Positions 41,601 through 52,500 of a DNA stretch of 64,000 nt are shown piece after piece (the first letter of the stretch is position 1; every line of letters begins with the position of its first letter). The stretch is taken from positions 189,399 through 253,398 of the forward strand of contig BGKB01000030.1 of the NCBI GenBank assembly GCA_003116975.1, written 5' to 3'. The translations under genes and the position numbers were made by a program. Below the pieces are notes generated by a model. The model saw only the letters and a program-made list of their open reading frames with translations. It was not told where the DNA came from and made no database searches. The DNA is from Aurantiochytrium sp. KH105. Taxonomy: Eukaryota > Sar > Bigyra > Thraustochytrida > Thraustochytriidae.

Positions 41601-42111
41601 TCGAGGACGATGATGAGAAGCCCCCAAAGCCGCCCAGCGAGCCCTCTGCGTGCTCAGTGAGCCACGGCATGGACTGCGGAAGCACAGCATCGTGGTCCGC
41701 GTCTCCTCCCCGGCCTCCTCTGCCGCTGCCGCTGCCGTCGCCGCCGCCGCTCACAAAGACGAGGTCGCTGGGCCGCCTGGCGCCGCGATGTTGGGCCGCC
41801 TGGTGGCGCCCGTGCGGGGAGTCTCCGTCTGCGAGCGCAGCCGCCGCCGAGGCAGCCGCTGCCGCCGCGGCGTTCGAGTCCTCGTCCGCGGCGTCGTGGG
41901 ACTGCTCGCCTTCGGGCAGCTCGCTCTGCAGGCTGGGCAGCAGGGTGTCGAAGGAGAACTGGTCCCACGTCAGCGACTTGTGATGCCGCGCCCTCTCCCT
42001 GGCGCGCGCCTCGCCGCCCTCCTCGTCCTCGCCTTCCTGCGCCTCCTCGCCGCGCGCCTGCGTCTGCAGGTCGCGCTCGCGCAGCCCGTGATCATCCCTC
42101 ACATTCTGCAT
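38635..42111 (-). CDS. Pumilio/PUF-family RNA-binding protein
   Basis: 1158 aa from the chosen Met. The long N-terminal part (1 to about 715) is Gly/Ser/His/Gln-rich. Residues about 717-1100 form a Pumilio homology domain with eight recognisable repeats. RNA-reading side chains can be picked out: SR..Q (repeat 1), NY..Q (2), TR..Q (3), TH..Q (4), NF..Q (6), SH..E (7), NF..Q (8). Repeat 5 has YR..L instead of the usual CR..Q. PUF proteins bind UGUA-containing 3' UTRs in the cytoplasm and repress or destabilise mRNAs. The C-terminus after the domain is Gly/Asn/Arg-rich. The frame stays open to 42609, but those 166 codons translate GC-rich leader and a GATCC repeat, so the start at 42111 is preferred. 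Confidence 0.92.
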   Translation of the reverse strand: MQNVRDDHGLRERDLQTQARGEEAQEGEDEEGGEARARERARHHKSLTWDQFSFDTLLPSLQSELPEGEQSHDAADEDSNAAAAAAASAAAALADGDSPHGRHQAAQHRGARRPSDLVFVSGGGDGSGSGRGGRGGDADHDAVLPQSMPWLTEHAEGSLGGFGGFSSSSSSTASVSSSQAGRGTASPGGGGGGGGGHRRSATMGSPSSSLADDFDISTLTASLSLSDALLDAPVGSRDHAMSGLDGGDGGNVARRGNGNDSGGDIAQGHSGKEDKEINIFNDSVFRPSPSKHRRSHTHTAAAGYAPFGIGPGDYEAGTPFPKWDLPDRSGSSATPPADSSAAFLRMRDVNGNVPGLRAEQLDSFREIFARPKENNSVGSPSGSPLAGAVSSHIRSGAEDCELQGSTRSLGSQHQQHQHQHHQQSANDHRYNEDAEHYQQMHSHHDRMHQQYANSQMMMGHGGSGGSGNGGHGSHTSHLHHHQQHQPQHQPQHQQMQNIYPDANGMYATGAYNSGPSSSMMNMNMNMNMHYQGMAGQPPQGPSDLMMHHPSQSHMVPQPWMYPGNYYPTPSGGGGGGAGYLPPGMPMGAGMGHGMSGVGSPPPSPGLQAHGRGSRMGGDMMGGGQGGAGGGNAGGSGSIALHRNAQHHSDRRHNAGLMHRGKAGGVSGNGTGGMGSAGGSGGGANNNNNSNNNSNNSNNRNSCVALLEYRASGTQPSADELKGHVVEFARDAAGSRYLQYLNESASDDVKRRLVDEICTNAVTLMQDTFGNYVVQNYLERSPTDAREKIGLCMKGHMMDLSSNAHGTRVVQRAITLLTIGLRNELLGELVLSPDSLGEAARNSFATHCIQKVMAIVLEEEKERRKRGGPEEKPENGAPSTAALLAAAERAVDLDFVALSKHAHSYRLVLSVLDDCDEERSDAMKSIFAQLATSQEELAKDQHANFVLQHLLMHGESRHQEMVQAYVAANVVELSMLKFSSHLVEKCLACAKPKQVERLVSQLIEPTGKNLSKSNELLSSSHSQDAPTTSDRRGGSRSRTSSVQHIGDDNLLMLMQDPYANFVVQRAFDRSQGALRERLSGEIHQRAELLQRFTYGRHILLHINRVSGGGGGGSGNGGSTPGGGNGGGGGHSNNEHHRQSRGGRNSASKRRSRGNNNNHH

Positions 42112-42300
42112 CTCCGCAGATCGCGCCGCCGCTGCTCCGCGTCTCCGTGCAGCGCCGCGCGCAGCCACGCGAGCAAGCAAGCGAGCGAGCGAGCTCGCCG
42201 CTCGCGCGCACGCGCGCACGCGCGCCTCGCGGAGTTCGCGCGGCTGGGCTTGCTTGCTCTCGCCTGCCGGTCTCGCCTTGGCCCTGGAGGTTTTTGAACG

Positions 42301-42335
42301 ATCCGATCCGATCCGATCCGATCCGATCCGATCCG
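42301..42335. repeat. ATCCG pentanucleotide repeat, seven units
   Basis: Perfect ATCCG units in the GC-rich PUF leader/upstream region. Confidence 0.95.
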
Positions 42336-42584
42336 CTCCGCGCCAGCGCCCGGCCTCGCAGGGGCCGCGCGCCTCCGCGCCTCCGCGCAAGCGCGCGCGC
42401 CGCCTCCGGCCGCGTCCGCTCGCTCCGCCGCGCGCCTCGCTCGGCCTCGCGCGGATGGACTCGGCTCTGCTCTGCTCGCGCTGCTCTCTCTCTCTCTCCG
42501 TTTCCTCGCCTCCGCTTTCCTCTCCTTTCCTTTCCTTTCCGCACTTCCAGACGCTTCCGAGCCGCTGTTCCCGCGCCGCGCGCA

Positions 42585-42610
42585 AGTGGGTTATCCCGGG
42601 ATACCCCACT
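42585..42610. promoter_or_regulatory. 26-bp near-perfect palindrome
   Basis: Arms AGTGGGTTATCCC and GGGATACCCCACT pair at 12 of 13 positions with no spacer. It lies 475 bases upstream of the PUF start and may be a binding site. Confidence 0.45.
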
Positions 42611-42706
42611 GTGCCGCGTTCGCCTCTTCGCCGCCGCGGTCAAGGGACGCGGAGCGCGGCGGCTCGGCTGACTGGACGGCCGCGGCCGAGGATAGGATGG
42701 GTTAGA

Positions 42707-42779
42707 GAGGATATGCTGGGAGACCGCAACGGAGACGAGGATATTCAAGGGTTGAGGTTGAGAGCCGAGGATATCCTCG
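42707..42779. promoter_or_regulatory. Three GAGGATAT boxes at exact 30-bp spacing
   Basis: Boxes begin at 42707, 42737 and 42767. The last lies in the perfect 14-bp palindrome CGAGGATATCCTCG (42766-42779). The sequence between boxes is not conserved. Confidence 0.4.
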
Positions 42780-42871
42780 AGGAAGAGTATACAGTGAGCC
42801 GCTCACGCTATACGTACACAGTAGTGGATGGACAAAGGAAAATGGAGAGGTAAGGTAAGATCCACGTGTGG

Positions 42872-43024
42872 ATCGACATAAAGATGAAATAGAATGCACG
42901 CACGTGACAAGACGTAAATCGACTAAAGAGGAAACAAAGATACACGCACGTGAGGTGGTGGGTCGACAGAAAGAGGAAACTACATACACGCACCTGACAT
43001 GGATCGACAGAAGAGGAAACCAAG
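42872..43024. repeat. 41-46 bp degenerate tandem repeat with CACGTG boxes
   Basis: Four units starting at TCGAC near 42872, 42918, 42962 and 43003, each followed by an AAGAGGAAAC-like and an ACACGCACGTGA-like part. CACGTG occurs at 42863, 42901 and 42947. Confidence 0.75.
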
Positions 43025-43427
43025 ATGCACATGAGGTTTTGTTCCCTCTTTGTATTCGGTAAATCGACAAGAGGTAGGCTGCCGCAGCGGCTGCGGCTAT
43101 AACCATGACCGTCAGCCTTTCCTTCACGCTCTCTTCCGACAAGTGAGTGAGTGTCGGGAACTAATTATGCAAAGGAGGTTTGTTCCCTCTTTGTATTCGG
43201 TGAATGGACAATAGGTAGGCTGCCACAGCGGCTGCGGCTATAACCATGACCGTCAGCCTTTCCCACACGCTCTCTTCCGACAAGTGAGTGAGTATCGGGA
43301 AACAAAGATGCACAGGAGGTTTTGTTCCCTCTTTGTATCGGTAAATCGACAAGAGGTATAGATCGACCTCGGTTCGCCATAGTTATGACCGTCTTTATCC
43401 TTTTTCCGCCCAGCGAGTGAGTGAGTA
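43025..43427. repeat. 141-bp minisatellite, about 2.8 copies
   Basis: Copy 1 43025-43166, copy 2 43167-43307, copy 3 43308-43427 (more diverged). Shared parts include GTTCCCTCTTTGTATTCGGT, a GCCGCAG-CGG-CTGCGGC inverted repeat (perfect in copy 1, one mismatch in copy 2), and a CTCTCTTCCGACAAGTGAGTG block. Confidence 0.9.
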
Positions 43428-43562
43428 GGCCTACCCCAAGAGCTAACTGAAAGGGAAACTTCTTTCATTCACAACATGAACATCATTTTGGATTGTGTTG
43501 ATTGATTGATTTATATCTTCTCGATCGATGGTGATCGAGTTCGAAGCAAGATTTGCATATAC

Positions 43563-46500
43563 TTACTTGCGCACAACGGCGTTGGCGACGGCAACGTCAG
43601 CCGTGTGCGAGATGGAAACTGTGAGGTTGTTGACAGCAAGCATCTCGGACACCTGCTGCGGGTGACCGTGGAGCTGGACCACCGGCGCGCCCGAAGGGTT
43701 CGGGACGATCTCGATGTCCACAAGAGGAGCGTGGCCGCCCGACCAGAGCGGGCGCTGCTCCGGCGCGAGGCTCGAGAGAGCCTTGACGAGCGCCTCCTTG
43801 GCAGCCCAGCGGCCCGCAAACGAGGCCGCAGGATCCGCAGCCGCGCGGCAGTACGCAATCTCGCGCTCCGTAAAGTTGCGCGCGATAAAGTCCTGCTTCG
43901 AGCCGGCAAAGTCGGCAAAGGTGCTGACGTTCTCAACGTCAACGCCGACGCCAACACCGGATCCACCAAAGTTGGAAGACATGCCCTCCGCCTGCTCCTG
44001 CAGCGTCATACGGAGACGGTCCTTGGCCGAAACCTGAAGACCCTGAGGGGCAACCGCCTCGGTGGGGCCTGCGGGCACCTGCGCGGCGCCAGATGCCTGC
44101 GCAGCGATACGCGGCATGCCGCTCGACGTGACGCCGGCGGCCGAGCGGAACTCCCAGGTGCCAGAGGCGGCGCTGTATGTGGCGCGCGCAAGAGGATCCA
44201 GGTACACGGCCTCCTCGAGCTCCTCCGGGTAAGGAGGGGCCTCCTTGACCACAACGTACTTGCGCACGCCAGTCATGACATTCTGCGAAGTACGGAAGGT
44301 ACGGCGCTCGCGCAGGCTGCGCGTCTCGGCGTACTTGTCAAAGACGTCCTTGGAGAGCGTCGCGAGCAGGCGGTCCGGATGCACAATGACGACCTCGGCA
44401 CCGGCCTGGCCAAAGCCAAAGCTCTTGAGCAGGGCAGCCTCGATCTTAGGCAGCTCCACGGGCTCGTTCGGGTACACGAGGTACGAGTTCTTCTGCAACT
44501 TGACATCGACGTTGTCGAGGTTGCGGTTGCCCGGCACACGAGCATCGTTCATGCACTGGATCAGGCCGTTCAACATCCAGGCGCAGGCCGCACCCTTGGG
44601 GTGGCCCGTAAGGTACTTTTGCGCCACAACAAAGAGCACGTTACCCTTGGAGCGACCAAGGTGCTCCATCTGCTTGTTAAGCACGCCGGACTCGTTCGTG
44701 TCGTTGAGCTTGGTCGAGGTACCGTGGAAGCTGGCCACACCGAGGTCATCGACGCCAAGGCCGTACACAGCCAGAGCGCCACGCAGAGGCGCAATGCTCG
44801 GGTCATTCTTGAAAAAGCCCTGGCCCCAGGTCTCGAGCGCAGCGGCGCGGCGACGCTGGATAAGACGCTCCAAAAAGGCCGCATCCTCGCCCTCGGCGTC
44901 CGACTTTTGCTTGTTCAGGCTCTCGAGCGCCTCGAGCTCCATCTTGAGACCCGCACGGCGACGCTCCAGCGAAAGAAGCGGCGAAGGCGCACCACCAGAG
45001 CTGCTCTCGCGGGCCGAGGTGAGAATACCGCGACCCGGCGCAGGGATCGAACGTCCTTGCTTGTCCGTGGCCGTGCTCGTGAGAGCGAGCACCGCAAAGA
45101 TGGGAGCACCCATCTCGAGAGCAAGCTCGGCATCCATGAGGACCTGCATACCGGCACCCTGGGACTCCACAAAGCCAGCACGCGAGCTCGACATGGGGCG
45201 CGAGCTCTCGCGGACAGTGCGACCACGGCCCGAATCGAGGTCAGTGTTGTTGGTCGCGCCCATTTGCGCGAACTCGTAGCTGCCCTCCTCGCCAAAGTCA
45301 TCGTAGCCACCAGCAATGACGACGCGGGCCTTGCCACTGAGAATCGTCTCCATACCAATGTCGAGCGACTCGGCGGCCGTGGCGCAAGCACCGACTGGGG
45401 TTTTGATCGGACCCGAGCTGCTCATCAAGAGCATGTTCACCCACGCAGGCATGGTGTTGATAAATGACTCCGCAAGCGTGTCGCTCGGGATGTCCTCGTC
45501 GAGCGCACGCTGGTGGAAGAGACGCTTGAGCGAGCGCATGCCGCCCATGCCACCACCCGAGGTGTTGCCCACCTCGCTGACATGCACGTACTGGTAAAGC
45601 TCGTACGGGTCCGAAAGACCGGCGGCCATGAGGGCCTCCACAGTACTCACCAACGTGTACAGCGTCACGGGGTCGACACCCGTGGCAATGTCCTCGGGGA
45701 GGCCAAAGCGACGCGCGTCCCATCCGGTCGGGATCTGGCCCGCAATGTTGCGGTTGAACTTGAGCGCCTTGGCGATCGACACCTCGGCGCCCTTCTTGAC
45801 TCGCATCATCCACTGGCCATCGGAAGGCTTCTGCCACACGTCGCAGCAGTCCGCACCGAGCTCGTTGCGGTACTGAAGACCCTCCTCGAGACCCGAGAGC
45901 TCGACAGGGGGCATGTCGCGGTCGAGAACGACCGAATGCAGGAAGCGCTTGGCCTCAGGGTTGTAGCCCTCAAAGAGCTCGGGCTCAACGATGCGGATAC
46001 CGCAGCTCTTGAGCATGTGCTCCTCGTAACGGCGCTTGATCTCGTTGTCGGCCACAGGCTCGCCCGAAGCGGCGTCCACCCAGCCCGTGTACTTGGACCG
46101 CGGCGGGCCCGAGGGGAGCGGGCCGTCATGGTGCTTGATGAGACCGACCATCCAGGCGAGCTCGATCGAGCCCTCGAGCGAGAACTCGCCATAGCTTTCC
46201 ATCTCCCAGCGCGTGCGGGCGTTACCCCAAGGGCCGACCTCACCGTAGCCCACCACGACCACAACCTTGCGGAGGTCAACCATGCCCTCGAGCGCACTGA
46301 GCGACTTGCGCGCCTCCTCCGACGGAAGCGCCGGGAAGGGCGTCATGCCCAACCGCGTGCTGGCAAGCGGACCAGACGACTCGGGCGGCGGCAGCACGTG
46401 CGAGACATCGGCCGACTTGGCCTCCTCGAGCTGGTTGCTCGCGGCAATGGCGCGCGCGACGCGCGACTTGGACATGAGACCGCTACGGAGGCCGTCAGCG

Positions 46501-49500
46501 GCGTCCTTCATGTTCGGAATGACCGTCCAGCAGCCCGTGAGATCGGCCCACAGCGGCTCCTCCGCAGCGAGGGTGACCATGCGCGGGTGCAGGAGACCCA
46601 CAAGGTTAAAGTTCGTCTCCTCGGGGGCAAAAGTGCGGCAACCAAGCTTCTCGATGCCCGGGGCCACAATGTTGTTGTGCTGCATCAGCGCAGAACGCGT
46701 CCAGCCAATAACGCACGCCGCAAGACTGAGGTAGTCGCCCCAGCCCTCGCTCGACCACTTGTTGAGCAGGGCCTCGCATCCAAGCTTGGACTCGGCGTAA
46801 AGGCCATCCTGGCCAAACTCACCATGGTTCGGGGAGCACGGAATGAGCACCATGGCAGGGCGCGTGGTGATGTCACGCGACGCCTTGGCGTCCTTGAGGG
46901 CGCCGAGAAGACGGACCACGTTGGTCATCATCATGCGGTGCGAGACCTCAGACGAAGCGTCGATCGAGGAAATGTCCTTGCCCTGCTGCGCGGCAGCCGC
47001 AAAAGGCACGACAAAGTCCACGTCCAGACCGAGCTTGTCGTACGTGTAAGAGACGAGCGACTTCATGTCCTGCTGCGAGGCACAGTTGCAAGGGACGAGG
47101 TACAGCTTGCTGTCCTTGGCGCCAAACTCCTTGTAAATGCTCTGGAAGCGAGCGTACTCCTTGGTGAGCGCCGCCTCGGACCGCGCCGTGCGGATGGCCG
47201 CCAAGACCGTCGCGCCACCCTCGAGGAGTGACTTGACTAGCTCTGCACCGATCGAGCCCGAGCCGGCACCCGTGACGAGGGCGACCTGGCCGGCAAAGCT
47301 CACACCGCTGGTGGCAATCTCATCCATGCACGAAAAGTACTCGGAAGTGAGCTGCTCGTTGAGGATGCGCACAGACTTGTCGACGCCCGAGAGCGACTTG
47401 AGGTGCACGTAAGGCACCTGCTTGGACACGTGGATGCTCTCGTAGCCGTTCTTGAGCGAGGCCGTCGAGATCTTGCCCTCGCCACCCTCGGCTTCGTCGC
47501 CGCCCACGCCACGGTTCACCGAGGCGCGGAGGCGATCGAGCGTCGGGCCATCGGGAAGGTCGCCCTCCTCGCTGCTCGTCTCGCTGGTGTCCAGAGAGAG
47601 AGGCTCGCCCGTGAGCTCGCGCGCAAGCTCGGCCTCCGATCGAGGCAGACGCCAGCCAGCGCCCGCAACCGCCTCGATCTCGCTCTGCGAAGGCGGCAGC
47701 TCCAAAAGCGTGAGGCGACCGTCGCCGGCAACGTTGACCGTTTGCGAGGGGTTCTCCACGCGGGACGGGCCCGTGCGCTTGTAGTAGAGGCCACGGCTCA
47801 TCTCGGCAACGTAGCGGGCCGCATCGTTGACGCCGTCGCGGTCGGTCTCAAAGTAGTCGACGACACCATCGTCGAGCACGCGGACCTGGGGCGCCTTGGG
47901 CTCAAAGTTAGCAACATGCACTGGGACGTTGTTGAGCCAGTTCTTGACCTGCTCAGCAAGGAGCGAAATGGCCTGCGCGTAGTCGACGTAGCCGGCATCG
48001 TGCATCGAGTTGGCAAAGAACTTGACCGCCTGAAGGAGCTGCGGGGTCGCACGGTTGCACAAAAAGTTGCGGAACCAGGCAATGGGGGGCGCCTCCGAAG
48101 AGCTGGAGCCCAAGAGCCACTTGGACATCTCGTCAAAGTGCGGGTTCGAGTCCGCCGAGGCGTCGATCTCCTTGCCCTGGCGCGCGGCCTCGAGGCGGCC
48201 GAGCACGTGGAGGTGCATCTGCATGGCGTCCTGGACGACCCAGTTCCAGAACGAGTCGTAGACGCGGACACGGTTCTCGTCGAACTGGGGCTGGACACGC
48301 TCGCAAAAGTCCACCGTCATCTCGGCGTGGATCGAGTCCAGCTTCGACTCGGTCTCCGCGCGCACCTGCTTCTCGAGATCGAGAAGCTTGTCGGCATGAA
48401 GCGGGTCAATGTCGAGGAAGCGGCGCAGGGCGTCGAGCTGGGACTCCACCATGGCCTGCACGTCGGACTTGAGGGCGTTCAACTCGGCCGAAGAGACCTG
48501 AGGGCCGCCGGCAAAGCCCATAGCGGCGCCACCGCCGCCCGAGCCGGGCGTCGGGATGGTGATGCCTGCAAAGCTACCGTATGCGGAGCAGAGGCTGTCG
48601 AGCCAGGCCTTGGCATCCTCGGGGGAGCCCAGACGGCCCTTGGGAGCCATGCACAGACCATGGATGAGCACAGACTCGACACGCCCGGCTGGCAGCATGC
48701 GGTCGCCAGACAGGTACGAGCGCGCGGCGCTGGCACCAAAGCCACCGGGGAGGCACTGGCCGAGGAGCTTGTTGACATCGCGCGTGAGGACCTTGCCAGG
48801 GCCGTTGTAGCTTCCCTGGACCTTGCCGGCAAGCTCGGAGAGCGGCGTCTGCGCAGCCTCCTCGACCTCGCCAAACTCGGCGCCAAAGTCACCGGCGACC
48901 TCGTTCTGAACAGCACTCTTGCCGTTGCTCAGAGCAGCAACCGTAGCCGAATCCGCGACGTCGGCAAAGCCCTTTTCGAACTTGGCCGCAAGCATGACGC
49001 GCATCGCGTGAAGAGCCGACACGGGGGCATCGGGAGGAGGCGCCGCAGCGGGACCAGCAGATTGCTGCATCATCATCATGGGCGCGGCTGCGGCAGCGCC
49101 GGCGCTGCCACCACCAGGAGACAGCGAGACACCGGCATCCTCGCCGTACGACTTGCACGCGTCGTCGAGCCACTGCTTGCCCTCCTCCTCCGACTTGAGG
49201 CGCTTCTCTGGGGCCATGGTCGTGGCATGGAGAAGCACGGAAAACGTGCGACCGGCGCCAAGACCCCAGTGCTGGCCGAGGTAGTCCTTGGCAGCGTTGG
49301 CGCCAAAGCCACCGGGCAGCGCCGCGCTCAAGGTGCGGGCAACGAGCTTTTGCGTCACCGGACCGGGGTCCTTGTAGCTCGAAAGGTTGCCACCGAGTTC
49401 GGCAAGAGGCATCTCGCCGGCGTTGTCAGGGATGGCACCCTTGAACTCGGCCGAGAGCTCGCCCATGACCTCGTTCTGCACGGCACTACGACCGGCGCTG

Positions 49501-52500
49501 AGGGCCTGGACTGTGGTGGACGCAGGGACGTCGCCCATGGACTTCTTGAGCTTGGCCGCGAGCAGGGCGCGGAGGACGTGCTTGGCGTCGGGCGGGGCGT
49601 CCGCAACCGAGCCACCCGCAGCCGGAGCAGGAGCGGGCGCTGCGGGAGCGGGTGCGGCAGGGGCCGGAGCAGCCGCCTTGGGCGCGGGCGCGGCGGCCTT
49701 GGGCGCAGGAGCGGCCTCGGCCTTGGGGGCCGCCTCCGCCTTGGGCTCGGCCTTGGCAGCCTTGGCCGCGGCCAGCTCCTCCTCGAGAGCGGCGCGCTCG
49801 TCCATGTAGTCGCCAAAGGACGGGCCAACGTTTTCGACCTCGTAGTACACGGAGTCGCGGTCCTGCTTCCACCACATGATCTCCGGGCTGTACTCGTCGG
49901 CATCGCCGTAGGCGCCCGACTTGACCGTCTGCTTCGCCATGGCCGTGAGCGTCGCGGAAGGGCCCATCTCGATGACACGCTCCACATGCGAGCCGAACAT
50001 AAGGTCCTGTGTCTCAATCCAGCGCACCGGCATGGCGAACTGGTGAGCGAGGAGCTCAATCACAAGAGTGCGCACCTTTTCGGCATCGGTGGCCGTGTCA
50101 AAGTCCTCGAGAAGCTCCGCCATCGGCTGCGAGCCCGTCACCTTTTGGACCTTTTCGGCGTAGGCGCGGTCGAGACTGAGCACCTCGGCCGTGACGTTGG
50201 GAATGTAGTTGCCAACGAGACGATCGATGATCTTCTCCATGGTCTGCAGGCTGAAACGCGGCGCGAGCAGCTTGCGGAAGGCGCCGACGCCGGGGAGGAG
50301 CTTGCGCGAGTGGAAGGGCACATCGATGCCGGGAAGAGGGATGGTCGCCTTGCCGCGCTTGAGGGGCTCGGCGCGGCCGTTGCGCTTGGCAAGACTGGCC
50401 TGGGCCGTCTTGGCGCCGTGCTCGGCCAGAGCGGCCACATCGCGAACGCCCTTGGCAAAGGCCAAGTTCAGGGCCTCCGCAAGAGCGTCGAGGGCCAGCA
50501 GCTCACCGGCCACAACGTACTGCGTGAAGCGTACGTTGAAGTTGACAATCTGCAGCAGCGGCTTGCCCATCTCCTCGTTCTCGGTGATGAGATCCACAAT
50601 CTCGCTGAGCATCTCCGGCGTGAAGCCGCGACCGACGCGAAGCGGGTTCGCGGCAACCATGGCGTAGTTCGAGCGACCCTCGCTGTCGCGGGGAACGGCG
50701 TTCTGCATGACCATGCCGCGCAGGAAGACCGTCTCGACGAGGTCCTCGATGGTCAGCGAGTCGGCATAGCCGGCAAGAGCGGCGTACTCACCGAGCGAAT
50801 GACCCGCAAAGAGGGCCTTCTCAGGCACGAGGCCGGCCTCGCGGAGCTCCTCAAAGGCGGCCTTTTGCACGAGCACGAGAGCGGGCTGCGAGAACTGCGT
50901 GGCAAAGAGCAGACCGGTGGGCGAGTTGAACGTAAACGACTTGGTCGTCGCCGAGATCTCCGGGAGAAGAGGCACGTTCTGGCCCGTGCTCGGGTCCTGC
51001 GCCGTGAGGTTGCGCAGGTTCTCGCGAATTGCCTTGCCACGCGGGCCACCAAAGTGCACCGTGAACGACTTGGGGTTCTCGCGGACAATCTGCAGAATGG
51101 AGAAGCCAAAGCGAGCGCGGAGGTAGTCCTCGGCACGGTCCCAGACGTTGCGCACGGTCGCGCTGGCCGCGTAGCGGTCCATGCCCATGCCCTTGGACGC
51201 CGAACCCTGGCCGGTGAACAGGTAAGCCGTCGACGGCTGCTCGAGCTCGGCGCGCGCCGTCATGACCAGGGCGCGGTCCGAGGTGCGGTTCACGCTGACC
51301 GTCACCAGCATGAGGCCGTTCTTGACGCCCGTCTGCTTGGCAGTCACGACGAGCTCGTCGCTGCAGTGCACCATGTCCACGAAGGAGGCCTCGTACGAGA
51401 CGATGCGCTTGAGTTCACCCTTAGCGGCGATCTCTTCGAGACGAGCACGGGCCATGCAGGCGGTCCACATGCCGTGAACAATGGGCTTGCCATCCGGAAG
51501 GTCGGCGAGGACCGCAAAGGCCTCCTCGCGATGGATCGGGTTGGCGTCCCGCGAGCCACGGGCATAGGTCGTGCAGTCAGCCGGTGCCTTGACAACGGCC
51601 GGCTCGTCGAAGAGCTCGTAGCCGCCGTTCTCGGCAACATAGCCCAAGTTCTTGGCTTCGCTGTACTTTTCGAGAAAGGAAAGAACAGGGTTCACCTGGA
51701 ACTCCTGGCCGTCCGAAGTGGCAAAGTCGACAACGCCAATCTTCGAGGTGCCCGAGCTGGAGCCCACGTTGATAAAGTCGTCGCTCGGCACGCTGCCGGC
51801 CGAGTGCGACGGCGAAGCAGGGAACTGGCGCGGCGACTTGGCGGTGGACTCGATAAAGACGTTGCCCGAGGCCTTGATGTCAACAAGGCGGCCAGGGCCA
51901 GCAAAGCGGTTCGAGATGGTGCCAAGGTCAATCGTGACGCGATCGCCCTCGTGGATCTTGACGCCGGACTCGAGCTTGATCCAGGCGCGGGACATGAGGA
52001 GCTCGGCAACGGTCTCGTCCTTGACCTCGATGACATGGCGCTCGGCAGGGGTCTCCTCGAACGTGGTGGCGTACTCTTCCGGGGTTTCGTTGATGCCGCG
52101 AATGAGGAACTCCGAGTTCATCTCGACCCACATCTGCGGCTCCGAGGTGCTGTCCTTGGCACGTGTGATGCGACCCTTGACCTGCACCTTCTTGCCGACC
52201 TTGGGCTGGATGGTGATGCCCGTGATGCGAGCCTCGGAGCGGATGACCTCGCCAGCCTTGACCGGGGTGCGCGTCGCCGGGTTGGGAAGACGAATGCCGT
52301 TGGTAAGGTGCACGAGCTTGAGGAGGTTGCTCTTGAGTTCCTCGACAAAGAGAGCGCGCGCCAGCGGGCGCCAGCCGGCCATGATGGAAATGTCGGTCGG
52401 CGCCTCGGCGTTGCCCGAGTACTCATCCGACGTGCCAAGGTTGAAGGCCTCAATGTTGTCGGCCGTGACGGTGATCTCGTCGGTAAAGGTGTCTCCAGCG

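Larger units (their letters stand above)
42112..43562. other. PUF upstream region and FAS 3' flank, repeat-rich
   Basis: No gene. From left: a GATCC run, an imperfect 26-bp palindrome, phased GAGGATAT boxes, CACGTG boxes in a 41-46 bp repeat, and a 141-bp tandem repeat reaching to within 140 bases of the FAS stop codon. Confidence 0.65.

Noticed and set aside
43506-45467. Open + strand frame of 653 codons opposite the FAS ketosynthase
   Set aside because: Antisense shadow; begins in the FAS 3' flank and has no recognisable domain.
48142-48153. GGGTTCGAGTCC, a perfect B-box-like string
   Set aside because: Lies in FAS coding sequence with no A box or cloverleaf around it.
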